Notes: generated by a model not told the origin, from the letters alone. Counted from the first letter of the stretch, positions 27,072 through 37,420 are shown. The stretch: DNA of 64,000 nt from Frisingicoccus caecimuris (GCF_004340975.1 NZ_SLXA01000005.1:113882-177881); one strand, 5' to 3'. Program-made: numbers and translations.

Positions 27072-30000
27072 GTGTTTTTTTGGATGAAGAAAAAAAGAAT
27101 TGAAACATCAGCAGGAAAATACAGCCAAAAGAGCAGAAAAAAAATATGGCACAGAATCATTGGTTCAGCACTCTGCATTGCATTGATCGGTACAAATATG
27201 GGAGGCGCTTTAACTGTCGAGGCTGCCATAAATGACCAGACCAGCGTTGTAGCAGATACGGGTGAAGATGATGCAAACCTGTTATCGGATGTTGATGCTT
27301 TCGGAGAGACAGAACAGGAGACCGGGTCTGTAGTTGAAACGCCTGTTCAGAATGAAACAGAGAGCATTGAGACAGAAAGCGTTGAAAATGTATCGTCTGG
27401 AACAGAGGATTCTGGCAATTTAGAAGATGTCAGTGGTGAATCCGATAAAGAGACAGAAGAATTGGAATCAAAGGAGCCGTCCCAGACGGAAGCTTGTAAA
27501 CATCATCCGGTGCATGACGAGGCCTGCGGTTACACGGAGGAGAACCCGGTATGTACGTTTGTATGTGCCGTCTGCCCGGTACAGAATCAGATTGATGATC
27601 TCCTTCTTCAGATGGAGCAGTGGCAGATGGATGAACTTGATGAAGCAAGTATGGAGCAAATATATGCTCAGGTCCGTACTGTCTTTGAGGCATATCAGGC
27701 TCTGAAGCCGGAGGAACAGGAACAGATTGCAGGGGCGGAATATCTTACAGCGATGATGGAGCAATTGGAAACACAGTTGCTGGCTGACGGCGATGCGACA
27801 ATGGAGATTGAGACTGCTCTGATCAGGGATGCCGAGGGGAATGAGCAATCGTTGCTCAGTGACGGTACTTTTACGGTCGACTACTCAAGGCAGGTAACGC
27901 TGCACATTGTGGTGAAGAGCACGCTGAACCTGCAAAATAAGAAAGTGGAGATCACCGTGCCCGACGGCCTTACCGTGGTGGAGTACCCGATACCTGAGAG
28001 AGGCGGTATGGCTGAGAGCGTAACGCCTGAAAGCATTGATCAGCTGAACAGCAGCAATAATTACGGCGGCTATTGCCCGAAGTCCGGCACCATAACCTAT
28101 TCCCTCAAAAGCACGGCACAAGAGAACAGCTTCAATATCATTCTGGAGCCGGATACGGTCCTCTGGAACAGGCGGAAGGAGCAGCCGCTGAGCCAGCCGC
28201 TGAATATCAGGGTTTACACCGGAGATGTTGGTGATACAGCCAATCAGACGCGATATCAGACGGTTTCTGCCAATGCCAAGATCACGGGCAGCTACGATGC
28301 TACCAGAGCCATCCAAACCGGTCCCAGATTGTCAAGCGTTGGCGTGAAGACGGGCGTGCCCACGGCGGCAGGCCAGCCCTTTGCCCTGCGGCAGGTATGG
28401 CTGAACCCAGATAAGGACTACATCGACATGCCCCAGTTCTTTAAGAAGCTGGAGATCACCATTGCCCTGCCGTACTACGAAAAAGATGGCAGCAATGTCT
28501 ATGCGGAATTCGATCACATAACCTATGACCCCGCGGGAATGTCGACCAGGGCTAACCTGCTGAATCCGGAGAATCATAAAGATGAAAACGACAACTATTT
28601 GAATGGCTTTAACTTTACGGAAACTAGAAATGATACCGATCATACCGTCACGCTGAAATGGACAAACCTGTATTTGGAATACGGGCAGGACTACTTTACC
28701 CCTTATTTTAAATGGACGTCTGATTGCGACGTTACGACTAATAAGGCTGTCAAGTGGGGCAGCGGATCGATTTTAAGCACCGGCAATACAGCCCCTGGAT
28801 GTTTCGAAGGTAAGGAACCCACTACCGGCGCTGCCGCCGCCGCGGTGGGCGGAAAAATCACCTGGCAGGATGACAGTATGTGGTATCCGTGGAATAATCC
28901 GTTTAATACGCTCAGCTTCACGGCGTATGAAGGCGAGAGTATGAGCGTGACCGGAAAAGCGAACGATAATCCAATATATAATAATTACACAAGCGATCCC
29001 AATATTATCTATTATTTGGGACAGTTCCACGTGGTCAACCACGGTGGTGATAAGAGCGCTGAAAAGACTGTGGAATTCACATACGCAATCAATGACAAAA
29101 TCGGCGTCACCGCCCAGAAGATTCCGGCAAATGACGGCAATGTTGTGGAAGTCTGGTACACAACCAACCAAAATACAAACGAGCAAAAGTATGACGGCAC
29201 GCTCATTAGTAGCGGTGGTTTCGTCACCTTTACCGCCCAGATGGCAGGCCTTGGCGAGAACGACTATTTCACCAAGATTCGTGCCAACGTAGGTGGATTT
29301 GAGAAGGACTATGTGGGTTATGTGGCGTCCCGAGCCCAGGACCCTACGTCTGGATACGCCACCACCTTCGGCAAGCTGCTGACCGCAGATGCGGGTACTT
29401 ATAATGACTTTGCTTTCATGAATATGTACGACACTGATTCCAATGTGAGTACAGCCACAACAGCCAAGTATACCGTAAAGGTTACAAGCACCGGAGGTGA
29501 GATACCCCTGGCCATGGAACAGGCGTACAAGGAGAATTCCTTGGAGCGGCTGCCAATCCTGAGCGATCCAGAAACCGGGGAGAGCAAGACCGCTGCAACG
29601 GCGGGAGACACGATTACCTTCAACGGCCTGCTCAGTTCATCCGCTTATCCCTATTCCTCCAACAATATAACAACGGACCAGGAAATCTATATCCGCCTGC
29701 CGGAAAAGATAACGGTCAAAAACCTCAAGCTTTACCAAGAGGTCGGAAGAATGGCGGATAAGGTTTTCCTCTTTGATGTGGTTACGGAGACGGAACTGAA
29801 TCCCACAAGAGAAGAAATATCCGATGGAGCATACAAGTTAGAGGAAGTAACATCTACCGCCACTGCCTACAAGCTGTACAAGATTACATTTACGAATCTG
29901 GGTAACCCCGTAAAGGTTGGCTGGTTTACGGACGGGCTGGGGCAGTACCAGATCGGGATTTCCTTTGATATGGAGATTGCCAGGGACGCCGACGCCATGA

Positions 30001-33000
30001 CCCTGGATATGCGGGACTGTGTGCGATTTAAGAGCGCGTCGCTGGAATCCACAAGTAATACCGGCACACTGAGCCAATATCAGGTTGTGGATACCTATGA
30101 TATGGACGGAGATAACAATATGACGGAGCGGTTCAGCACCTTCAATGTCAACGCAAAGGGCTCGAAACTGTCTGTGGTGGCGGCCCGGCTGGGCCTGACC
30201 TTCACCTTTGGTGCAAGAATGGTGGATTTGTCTCAAACACCGGACTATAATCCGGGGGACTATTCCAACTATGAGGTTGATGGGAAGAAGGTCTTTCTGA
30301 CAGATGAAAATCATGGTGTTGACATGCTGTTTACTCTCAAGAATGAAACTGGCAGAGATTTTACCGAGGCGGAAGCAAAGGCTTTCTATTACTTTATCCC
30401 GGTACCCAAGGCGGGTGACTTCTGGGACAGCCATATGCAGGACGAGGCTTTTGACTTTGACATGAAACTGACCGGAGAGCCGACGCTCTCAGGTGAATCC
30501 AGGGATAGAATTTCGGTAAAATACAGCACCACGATTGATTCAAAAGCGGCTTCAGGCAATCAGCTCCACTATAGCAATCCGGATAACTATGTGGAGGCAA
30601 GTGAAATCACTGACTGGAGCCAGGTGAAAATGATCCGGATTGCGGCTAAGGACAATGTTACCAGCATTCGGCAAGATGCCGAATTGCAGGTCTGCTTGCA
30701 CTATGTACCGGCATTCAAAAGTAACGCGGAGCTGGTGGGCAGCACTGTCAACTTTGGACCTTGCGGTGTGTCGCCATACTCAGTGGGAAATACGACCAAT
30801 CAGGGGCATAACCCGCTCCCACGGATTCAGGTGGAGTTCCAGACCGGCGTTATCGAGGGCAAGGTCTTTTTGGATAAGAACTTTAACGGCACATATGATG
30901 AAACTGTGGATGAATTATATAAGGGTGAGGTCGGGATATATGCGCCTCATTGGAACAACGTGGAGGATACGGAGATAACGCCCGGCGGCGATACGGACAG
31001 CCACCGGACTACCACGATGGACGGAAACTATAAGTTTACCGGACGGATGGCGGACTTGTATCACGTCATCGTCACCAACCCCGGCAACCCGGATCGGGCT
31101 TCCGATAAGCCCTTGAAATTTTCTCTCCCGCAAATCGGAAGTAAGTTCACGGCGAGCAGCGATTCCAAAACGGTCACCGCAAGCGTCACGCTCAAAAAGG
31201 GCGATGGCAGTGCAGTGCTGGACATCGGCCTTCAGCAGCCTCACTCCGTCAGGTTTGTGGCAGCCAATGCCGCCCTCGGCAGCGGTTCGGTCACAGCCTT
31301 CGCGGCAGACGCGGAATATTCGGTGAATGTCTGGCACAATGATCAGCTGAATGACGATGTGCCGAGCGTCACCGCCGACAGCGGCTATAAATTCACCGAT
31401 AACTGGTCGGACGGAACAAGCACGTATACTACCGAGCAGCTGAAGAATACGACCATAACGAAGGATAAGACCTTCACCGCAGAGGTAAAGCAGCTCTATT
31501 CCGTAAGGTATGACGGCAACGGCAATACGGAGGGCGCCGTGCCGGAAACTTCAATGCATATCGAAGGAGAAAAAGTCACGCCGGTTTATACTGGTACGGA
31601 GGCTCTGAAAAAAGATGCTGCAATCTTTGCCGGCTGGAGTCTGGAGCAGATCACGACTGTTCTTCAGGCGGACGCGGCTCAGGAGACGATTGCTAAGATC
31701 ATTACCAACGACGAGCACGAAATGCCCGACCATGATGTTACCCTCTACGCGGTATGGGCGGTAGATGCTAATTACAATGGTAAGCCGGATTACAATGATG
31801 ATGCTGTCCATGTCCGTTACCACGGCAATAACAATGACCGCAGGGATGTAATCTGCTCCCATCACCATGTGACAGGCAGCAAAGCTGCGCTTTCAACAAG
31901 CGGTGAGGTTTACGGTAAGATGCTAAATCATGATGCTCCTGCATCTGATGCCGACAACGAAATAAAACCCCATACATTTACCTACGGTACGAACATATTT
32001 GTAGGCTGGAGTACAACACCGATACTGGACAAGATTATCGTTACACCAGAGGATTACCAGAATTTGAAGAGCAGCATACATACGGAGGTCAAAATGCTGG
32101 ACAAGGCGGGGGCAGACGTTTCCAATATTGATGCTTCTGACACCAGTAAATACGCCGATGCAGACGGCAACACCAACGTGTATGCTGTCTGGGCGCAGGA
32201 TCGCAACGGGAACAAAACAGCCGACTATCTGGAGAGTTATGGACTTACCTATGCCGGGAACGCCAGAGACAGCGGTACGATTAATAATCTGCCTTCGGAT
32301 AACACAATCTATATTCCTCAAGACGAGGTGAACCTTAGCACGCAGGTACCGACCCACAGCGATGTCGACGGCAAGAAAGTGGTCTTTATCTGCTGGACCT
32401 CGGCCGCGGTGGAAGATGTCTTTGAACGTTCGGACAACGTACCGGTAAACAAGATTACAAAGGTCACTTTTGTTGATGCGGACGTGACGGTCTATGCGGC
32501 ATGGGGCTATGACGAAAATGGTAATGGTATTGCCGATGTGCTGGAGACGTATACATTGACCTATGATCTCAACGGCGGCGAGGGGACTATCCCGGCTCAG
32601 GTAACCGGCATTGAAAAACGCAGCACTGTCAAGCTGACAGAGGAGAAGAGCTTTACCCGCAGCGACAAGGCGCTGTTTGCAGGTTGGAGCACCACACAGC
32701 ATTCTGCCGCATTTACTGCCGGGGAAAAGGATGATATCGAAAATATCCTCATTAAGAAGGAAAGCAACAGTATCGTTTTCGGAACGGAGGATATCACCCT
32801 TTATGCCGTCTGGGCGGAGGACCGCAACGGCAACGGAACAGCGGATTATGACGAGGTACGTCGTATTACATACGATGGGAACGCCTGTGAAGGCACTGTC
32901 GAGAGTAGCACAGTACCGGTGGATAAAAATGCCTACATCCCAACAGATAAGCTCACCCTGAGTGAACAGAAGCCTTTACATGCCAGTGTGGATGGTAAAA

Positions 33001-34826
33001 ACGTGGTATTTATCGGATGGACACCAAAGGCAGTGAACAAGATACTCGGCCGGGAGGACGAAGAACCCGCGACGGTCACGGAAGTCACCTTTACCGATGG
33101 GGATATAACCGTTTATGCAGTATGGGGCTATGATGAAAATGGTAATGATATGGCCGATGTGCTGGAGACCTATTCCCTCAGCTATGACCTGAACGGTGGA
33201 AATGGGACTGTTCCGGCGGAGGGAACCGATATTAAAAAAGGCGAGATCGTCACGTTGACGAAGGACAAGGATTTTACCCGCGGTGACAAGGAGTTGTTTG
33301 TGGGCTGGAGCCGGACGAAATGTGAAAATGCCTTTACGGCTGGTCAGGAAAACGATATACAGAAAATCCTGATCACCGGAACGCAGATTACCATAGAGAC
33401 AGAGAATATCATTCTTTACGCTGTGTGGGCAGAGGACCGAAATGGAAACGGGACCGCAGATTATATGGAAACGGTCAAAGTCCTGTATGACGGAAACGGA
33501 AAGAAGGGCGGCACGGTCAGCGGAATACCGATCGACAACGGTGTTCATATACCTGAGGATAAAGTCACATTGAGCGAAGATGTGCCAACTTACAGCGAAG
33601 CAGACGACAAGCAGGTGGTATTCCTTGGATGGACAGCACAGGCAACAGATCAAATCTACAGCCGGTCAGACACTGCTCCTGAGACGATCAGAGAGGTCAC
33701 CCTTGGCAAAAAAGACGTGACAGTCTATGCAGCATGGGGTTATGATGAAAATGGTAATAGTATGGCTGATGTGTTGGAGACCTATTCCCTGAGCTATGAC
33801 CTGAACGGCGGAAAAGGTACTGTGCCGAAAGGTGAAAGCAACATAGAAAAGAACCAGAGTATCACGCTGACTCAGGAGACAGACTTTACCCGTAAGGACA
33901 AAGAAGTCTTTGTGGGCTGGAGCCGGACGAAATGTGAAAATGCCTTTACGGCTGGTCAGGAAAACGATATGCAGAAAATCCTGATCACCGGAACGCAGAT
34001 TACCTTGGAGACGGAGAATATCATTCTATACGCTGTGTGGGCAGAGGACCGAAACGGAAACGGAACCGCAGATTATATGGAAACGGTCAAAGTTCTGTAT
34101 GACGGAAACGGAAAGAAGGGCGGCACGGTCAGTGGCATACCGGCCGACGATGGCGTCCATATATCCGGGGATAAGGTCACGTTGAGCATCCAAAAGCCAA
34201 TCCACAGTGATGTAGATGGCAAAAAGGTAGTGTTCCTTGGATGGACAGCACAGGCAACGGATCAAATCTACAGCCGGGACGATAAGACACCTGAATACAT
34301 TAGCGAGGTTATGCTTGGCGACAGAGATATAACAGTCTATGCAGTCTGGGGATATAATGAGGATGGCGATGAAAAGGAATATACGGTGACTTATGATTTG
34401 AACGACGGCATTCCTGCTGAAAACGAGCTTTACGGACCAGAAACGGTGAAGAATGGAGCTGTGCATACGGTAAAGGCAGCACCTTCGCGGGGCGATCATA
34501 TCTTCGCCGGATGGAAGGATGAAAATGGTGAAATGCATCAGCCGGGAGAAAAAGTGACTGTGGATGGCGACCTGAATCTGATTGCTCAGTGGCGCAGCCT
34601 GAACGGCGATAATCCGGATGCTGAAAAACCGAACAAGCCAATCGGTCCGGGAGGGTCAACGAATTCAAACCCACCAACGAATCACACGGATGCTATGCCG
34701 AGGACCGGCGATGAGACAGATCTGGTTCCGTGGATAATACTCATGGGATGTTCTTGCTTTACTGTAATCTCTATACTGGTAGTTTTCATACTGCAAGGTA
34801 AAAGAAAGAAACATAAAAATAGGTAA
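27072..34826 (+). CDS. Giant sortase-anchored surface protein with tandem beta modules
   Basis: A 2584-residue secreted protein. Domains in order: a long basic signal peptide (hydrophobic part IIGSALCIALIGTNMGGA); an acidic Glu/Thr-rich linker; a Cys/His segment (CKHHPVHDEACGY, about 141-170) and a helical stretch; a large adhesin-like region; a SdrD-B-like domain (IEGKVFLDKNFNGTYDE, about 1260-1340); InlB/List-Bact-type beta repeats (about 1475-2510) ending in YAVWA/YAVWG and separated by calcium-loop motifs such as DENGNGIADVLE and DRNGNGTADYME; then the sorting signal MPRTG at 2542-2546, a membrane helix and KRKKHKNR. The GTG start has GGGGG upstream. DNA from about 27.9 kb on is visibly more GC-rich than flanking genes, suggesting acquisition. 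A role in adhesion is likely but unproven. Confidence 0.88.
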   Translation: MFFWMKKKRIETSAGKYSQKSRKKIWHRIIGSALCIALIGTNMGGALTVEAAINDQTSVVADTGEDDANLLSDVDAFGETEQETGSVVETPVQNETESIETESVENVSSGTEDSGNLEDVSGESDKETEELESKEPSQTEACKHHPVHDEACGYTEENPVCTFVCAVCPVQNQIDDLLLQMEQWQMDELDEASMEQIYAQVRTVFEAYQALKPEEQEQIAGAEYLTAMMEQLETQLLADGDATMEIETALIRDAEGNEQSLLSDGTFTVDYSRQVTLHIVVKSTLNLQNKKVEITVPDGLTVVEYPIPERGGMAESVTPESIDQLNSSNNYGGYCPKSGTITYSLKSTAQENSFNIILEPDTVLWNRRKEQPLSQPLNIRVYTGDVGDTANQTRYQTVSANAKITGSYDATRAIQTGPRLSSVGVKTGVPTAAGQPFALRQVWLNPDKDYIDMPQFFKKLEITIALPYYEKDGSNVYAEFDHITYDPAGMSTRANLLNPENHKDENDNYLNGFNFTETRNDTDHTVTLKWTNLYLEYGQDYFTPYFKWTSDCDVTTNKAVKWGSGSILSTGNTAPGCFEGKEPTTGAAAAAVGGKITWQDDSMWYPWNNPFNTLSFTAYEGESMSVTGKANDNPIYNNYTSDPNIIYYLGQFHVVNHGGDKSAEKTVEFTYAINDKIGVTAQKIPANDGNVVEVWYTTNQNTNEQKYDGTLISSGGFVTFTAQMAGLGENDYFTKIRANVGGFEKDYVGYVASRAQDPTSGYATTFGKLLTADAGTYNDFAFMNMYDTDSNVSTATTAKYTVKVTSTGGEIPLAMEQAYKENSLERLPILSDPETGESKTAATAGDTITFNGLLSSSAYPYSSNNITTDQEIYIRLPEKITVKNLKLYQEVGRMADKVFLFDVVTETELNPTREEISDGAYKLEEVTSTATAYKLYKITFTNLGNPVKVGWFTDGLGQYQIGISFDMEIARDADAMTLDMRDCVRFKSASLESTSNTGTLSQYQVVDTYDMDGDNNMTERFSTFNVNAKGSKLSVVAARLGLTFTFGARMVDLSQTPDYNPGDYSNYEVDGKKVFLTDENHGVDMLFTLKNETGRDFTEAEAKAFYYFIPVPKAGDFWDSHMQDEAFDFDMKLTGEPTLSGESRDRISVKYSTTIDSKAASGNQLHYSNPDNYVEASEITDWSQVKMIRIAAKDNVTSIRQDAELQVCLHYVPAFKSNAELVGSTVNFGPCGVSPYSVGNTTNQGHNPLPRIQVEFQTGVIEGKVFLDKNFNGTYDETVDELYKGEVGIYAPHWNNVEDTEITPGGDTDSHRTTTMDGNYKFTGRMADLYHVIVTNPGNPDRASDKPLKFSLPQIGSKFTASSDSKTVTASVTLKKGDGSAVLDIGLQQPHSVRFVAANAALGSGSVTAFAADAEYSVNVWHNDQLNDDVPSVTADSGYKFTDNWSDGTSTYTTEQLKNTTITKDKTFTAEVKQLYSVRYDGNGNTEGAVPETSMHIEGEKVTPVYTGTEALKKDAAIFAGWSLEQITTVLQADAAQETIAKIITNDEHEMPDHDVTLYAVWAVDANYNGKPDYNDDAVHVRYHGNNNDRRDVICSHHHVTGSKAALSTSGEVYGKMLNHDAPASDADNEIKPHTFTYGTNIFVGWSTTPILDKIIVTPEDYQNLKSSIHTEVKMLDKAGADVSNIDASDTSKYADADGNTNVYAVWAQDRNGNKTADYLESYGLTYAGNARDSGTINNLPSDNTIYIPQDEVNLSTQVPTHSDVDGKKVVFICWTSAAVEDVFERSDNVPVNKITKVTFVDADVTVYAAWGYDENGNGIADVLETYTLTYDLNGGEGTIPAQVTGIEKRSTVKLTEEKSFTRSDKALFAGWSTTQHSAAFTAGEKDDIENILIKKESNSIVFGTEDITLYAVWAEDRNGNGTADYDEVRRITYDGNACEGTVESSTVPVDKNAYIPTDKLTLSEQKPLHASVDGKNVVFIGWTPKAVNKILGREDEEPATVTEVTFTDGDITVYAVWGYDENGNDMADVLETYSLSYDLNGGNGTVPAEGTDIKKGEIVTLTKDKDFTRGDKELFVGWSRTKCENAFTAGQENDIQKILITGTQITIETENIILYAVWAEDRNGNGTADYMETVKVLYDGNGKKGGTVSGIPIDNGVHIPEDKVTLSEDVPTYSEADDKQVVFLGWTAQATDQIYSRSDTAPETIREVTLGKKDVTVYAAWGYDENGNSMADVLETYSLSYDLNGGKGTVPKGESNIEKNQSITLTQETDFTRKDKEVFVGWSRTKCENAFTAGQENDMQKILITGTQITLETENIILYAVWAEDRNGNGTADYMETVKVLYDGNGKKGGTVSGIPADDGVHISGDKVTLSIQKPIHSDVDGKKVVFLGWTAQATDQIYSRDDKTPEYISEVMLGDRDITVYAVWGYNEDGDEKEYTVTYDLNDGIPAENELYGPETVKNGAVHTVKAAPSRGDHIFAGWKDENGEMHQPGEKVTVDGDLNLIAQWRSLNGDNPDAEKPNKPIGPGGSTNSNPPTNHTDAMPRTGDETDLVPWIILMGCSCFTVISILVVFILQGKRKKHKNR
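32508..34352 (+). repeat. Three tandem 204-207-codon repeats in the surface-protein gene
   Basis: Units begin at TAT codons 32508, 33129 and 33741 and end at 34352 (lengths 621, 612 and 612 bases, all in frame). Each has two beta modules and two calcium-loop motifs. The last two are almost identical in part: about 90 bases from 33300 recur from 33911 with a couple of changes. A more diverged unit precedes them (about 31758-32507). Confidence 0.85.
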
Positions 34827-34889
34827 GAATTTCGGAAATAAGGTTTGGTAATTTCATTTTTGGCGCATTTTTGATTTCGAGGATGCAGA

Positions 34890-34935
34890 TTTAACGATAG
34901 CAGCCATAAAAAGGCGCTATCGTTAAATTTTTATA
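34890..34935 (+). terminator. Terminator of the surface-protein gene
   Basis: TTTAACGATAGC (34890-34901) pairs with GCTATCGTTAAA (34916-34927), extended inside by GCC/GGC with a bulged A, followed by TTTTTAT. Confidence 0.85.
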
Positions 34936-35080
34936 GGAAGTGTCTTTTTATTCCATCTTAAGCTGGATTTTGATTTTTAAAAGAAAAAGGAAGAGGATTT
35001 AGAGATGATCATCGCATGACAAAATAGATTCCGAAAATGTGATATACTTAATAAATAAAATATAGGAAAGGCGTAATTAT

Positions 35081-36781
35081 ATGAAATCACTAGAAGATTT
35101 AAAGGAATTATTGGAACGTATTGACCATCGGGGATATCCGGCATATAAAGATATTCGGGGACGCTATCAGTTTGGTGGTTATGTACTTTCAATCAATCAT
35201 GTCCAGGGAGATCCTTTTGCGTCACCGTCAAAGGTGAGTGTGGAAGTTCAGGGGAAAGTTTCTGGTTTTCCAAAAAGTTTATATATAAATTCATGTCGGC
35301 GTATTGCCTTGCAGGATGAACTTCTTCGGCAGTTTGGACATCAGGCCGAGAAGGCGGCCTTTAAAGCAAAGGGTTCGGGAAAAAGCGGGCTGATTTCAGT
35401 GAGTCGATGCAGTCAGGAAATTCTGGAACGAAGTGCATGCGAAATAAATCCTTCCAGTGGAGATATTTTACTTCGTATGGAGGTAGGTCTTCCTGCAAAC
35501 GGACGTACGATTAATGGACGTGAGGCTGTGAAAATATTTTTTGAACTGATTCCCGTCTGCGTGCAGAAATCCTTATACTATCGGCCCCTGGATAAACGAC
35601 GTTTGGAAAAAATCGCAGAGCTGGCGGATGACCAGGATTATATTCGACATATACTGACAGAAAGGAACTTGTGTGCTTTTGTAGCTGATGGCGCTGTTCT
35701 TCCAAGAGAATCGGGAATTTCTCAGAAGCCAATGCGGGGGGCGGTGACCTTTAAAGCGCCCGAGTCGCTGGCTGTAACGATGAATCTGCCCTATGGCGGG
35801 AACATTCGGGGAATGGGAATTCCTAAAGGGGTGACTTTGATTGTTGGCGGAGGTTATCATGGAAAATCTACCCTCCTAGAAGCTTTGGAACGCGGCGTAT
35901 ATAACCATATTATGGATGATGGCAGGGAATACGTTATAACGAATGATACGGCTGTGAAAATTCGGGCCGAGGATGGCCGGAGCATTCGGGGCATTGATAT
36001 TTCAATGTTTATCAATGGTCTTCCGAATGGTAAGAATACGGAGCATTTTGAAACGGATGATGCCAGTGGCAGTACCTCTCAGGCGGCTAATGTGATTGAA
36101 GCAATGGAAGCGGGCAGCAGAGTGTTTCTTATCGATGAAGATACCAGTGCGACCAACTTTATGATCCGGGACGAATTAATGCAGTCGGTGGTCGGCAGGG
36201 AATCGGAGCCAATTACTCCCTATATTGACCGATTGCGGGAATTGTATGAAAATTACGGTATATCTTCGATTATTGTCGCTGGAAGTTCCGGTTCTTATTT
36301 TCACAAGGCGGACCATATTATCCAGATGCGTCAATATATACCAGAGGAGATTACCAACTTTGCCAAAGTTAAAGCGGCAGAATATCCATTAAAAATGGAT
36401 AAAGCACCGTCCTGCAGAGAACCATCCTTTGACAGAAGACCGAAAGGCGTCAGAGAACGTCCGGGTGAGCGGACAAAAATAAAGGTTCTGGGAAAAGATA
36501 GTATCCAATTGAATCGGGACAATATCGATCTGCGATATGTGGAACAGCTTGTGGACAGTGAGCAGTTAACGGCTTTGGGATATTTACTGAATTATGCACA
36601 AAAACATTTGATGGATGGTCAGCGTTCGATGGTGCAGATCGTGGATGAACTGACAGATATTCTCAATAAAAATGGTTTGGATAAAATATGTGAAAGCAGC
36701 TATCTTCCGTCAGGACTAGCTATGCCGAGAAAACAGGAAATCTTCGCATGTTTTAATAGATACAGGAAATTAAATGTCTGA
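35081..36781 (+). CDS. Predicted ATPase of the ABC class (PF09818-like)
   Basis: A 566-residue soluble protein. The N-terminal GYPAYKDIRGRYQFGGY and the P-loop GGGYHGKSTLLEAL (about residue 258-271) mark the 'ABC-class ATPase' family; DEDTSATNFMIRD supplies Walker B and IIVAGSSGSYF the distal part. There is no transmembrane partner and no duplicated ABC domain, so it is not a transporter ATPase. The function of the family is not established. It stands alone behind the surface protein and ahead of ferritin, with AGGAAAGG before the ATG. Confidence 0.85.
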   Translation: MKSLEDLKELLERIDHRGYPAYKDIRGRYQFGGYVLSINHVQGDPFASPSKVSVEVQGKVSGFPKSLYINSCRRIALQDELLRQFGHQAEKAAFKAKGSGKSGLISVSRCSQEILERSACEINPSSGDILLRMEVGLPANGRTINGREAVKIFFELIPVCVQKSLYYRPLDKRRLEKIAELADDQDYIRHILTERNLCAFVADGAVLPRESGISQKPMRGAVTFKAPESLAVTMNLPYGGNIRGMGIPKGVTLIVGGGYHGKSTLLEALERGVYNHIMDDGREYVITNDTAVKIRAEDGRSIRGIDISMFINGLPNGKNTEHFETDDASGSTSQAANVIEAMEAGSRVFLIDEDTSATNFMIRDELMQSVVGRESEPITPYIDRLRELYENYGISSIIVAGSSGSYFHKADHIIQMRQYIPEEITNFAKVKAAEYPLKMDKAPSCREPSFDRRPKGVRERPGERTKIKVLGKDSIQLNRDNIDLRYVEQLVDSEQLTALGYLLNYAQKHLMDGQRSMVQIVDELTDILNKNGLDKICESSYLPSGLAMPRKQEIFACFNRYRKLNV

Positions 36782-36794
36782 TGGGGTTATTATA

Positions 36795-36824
36795 TTGACA
36801 AAGACAATGACTAAGGGATATAAT
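36795..36824 (+). promoter_or_regulatory. Consensus promoter of ferritin
   Basis: TTGACA (36795-36800), 18-base spacer, TATAAT (36819-36824). Both boxes are perfect; spacing is one longer than ideal. Confidence 0.8.
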
Positions 36825-36862
36825 CATAACCAATGAATTTAAATTACAGGAGGATAATTAAA

Positions 36863-37372
36863 ATGGATAAAAAAGTAGCAGCACTGATTAATGATCAGAT
36901 CAACAAAGAACTTTATTCCGCATATCTTTATCTGGATTTCGCAAACTATTATGGTTCTGTCGGCCTGGATGGCTTTGCAAACTGGTATAAGATTCAGGCT
37001 CAGGAAGAGCGCGATCATGCGATGCTTTTCTTCCAGTATTTAGAGAATAACGGTGAAAAGATCACTTTGGAGGCAATTGCCAAACCAGATAAGGTGCTTG
37101 ACAGTCATATGGCTCCGCTGGAAGCTGGTCTTGAACATGAAAAGTATGTAACTTCTCTTATTAACAATATTTACGAGGCTGCTCATGAAGTAAAAGATTT
37201 CCGTACAATGCAGCTTCTTGACTGGTTTGTAAAAGAACAGGGCGAAGAAGAGAAAAATGCCAGCGATATGATTACTAAGATGGAACTTTTTGGTTCCGAT
37301 GCCAAAGGATTATATATGCTGAATTCTGAACTGGGCGCCCGCGTATACTCTGCACCATCTTTAACATTGTAA
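36863..37372 (+). CDS. ftnA: Non-heme ferritin
   Basis: A 169-residue four-helix iron-storage protein of the FtnA type. Ferroxidase residues are in place: E16 (INKELYSAY), E49 and H52 (QEERDHAM), and further Glu residues in GLEHEKY and EQGEEEKNAS. It assembles as a 24-mer cage oxidising Fe2+ and storing Fe3+. The ATG at 36863 follows AGGAGG with nine bases; an ATG ten codons upstream is in frame but lies ahead of that ribosome site. It has its own strong promoter and terminator. Confidence 0.95.
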   Translation: MDKKVAALINDQINKELYSAYLYLDFANYYGSVGLDGFANWYKIQAQEERDHAMLFFQYLENNGEKITLEAIAKPDKVLDSHMAPLEAGLEHEKYVTSLINNIYEAAHEVKDFRTMQLLDWFVKEQGEEEKNASDMITKMELFGSDAKGLYMLNSELGARVYSAPSLTL

Positions 37373-37386
37373 TTGCTACATAATCA

Positions 37387-37420
37387 AGGGATATTGAAGC
37401 TTCAATATCCCTGTTTTTTT
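37387..37420 (+). terminator. Terminator of ferritin
   Basis: A perfect inverted repeat AGGGATATTGAA / TTCAATATCCCT (37387-37412, two-base centre), followed by GTTTTTTT. It lies just before the end of the convergent ABC-F gene. Confidence 0.9.

Noticed and set aside
31923..32702. Minus-strand frames of 100-260 codons opposite the giant surface protein
   Set aside because: They are shadows of the repeats and carry no start signals or domains.
32508..34352. Direct repeats considered as a CRISPR-like or other non-coding array
   Set aside because: The period is over 600 bases, the copies are in frame and encode beta modules.
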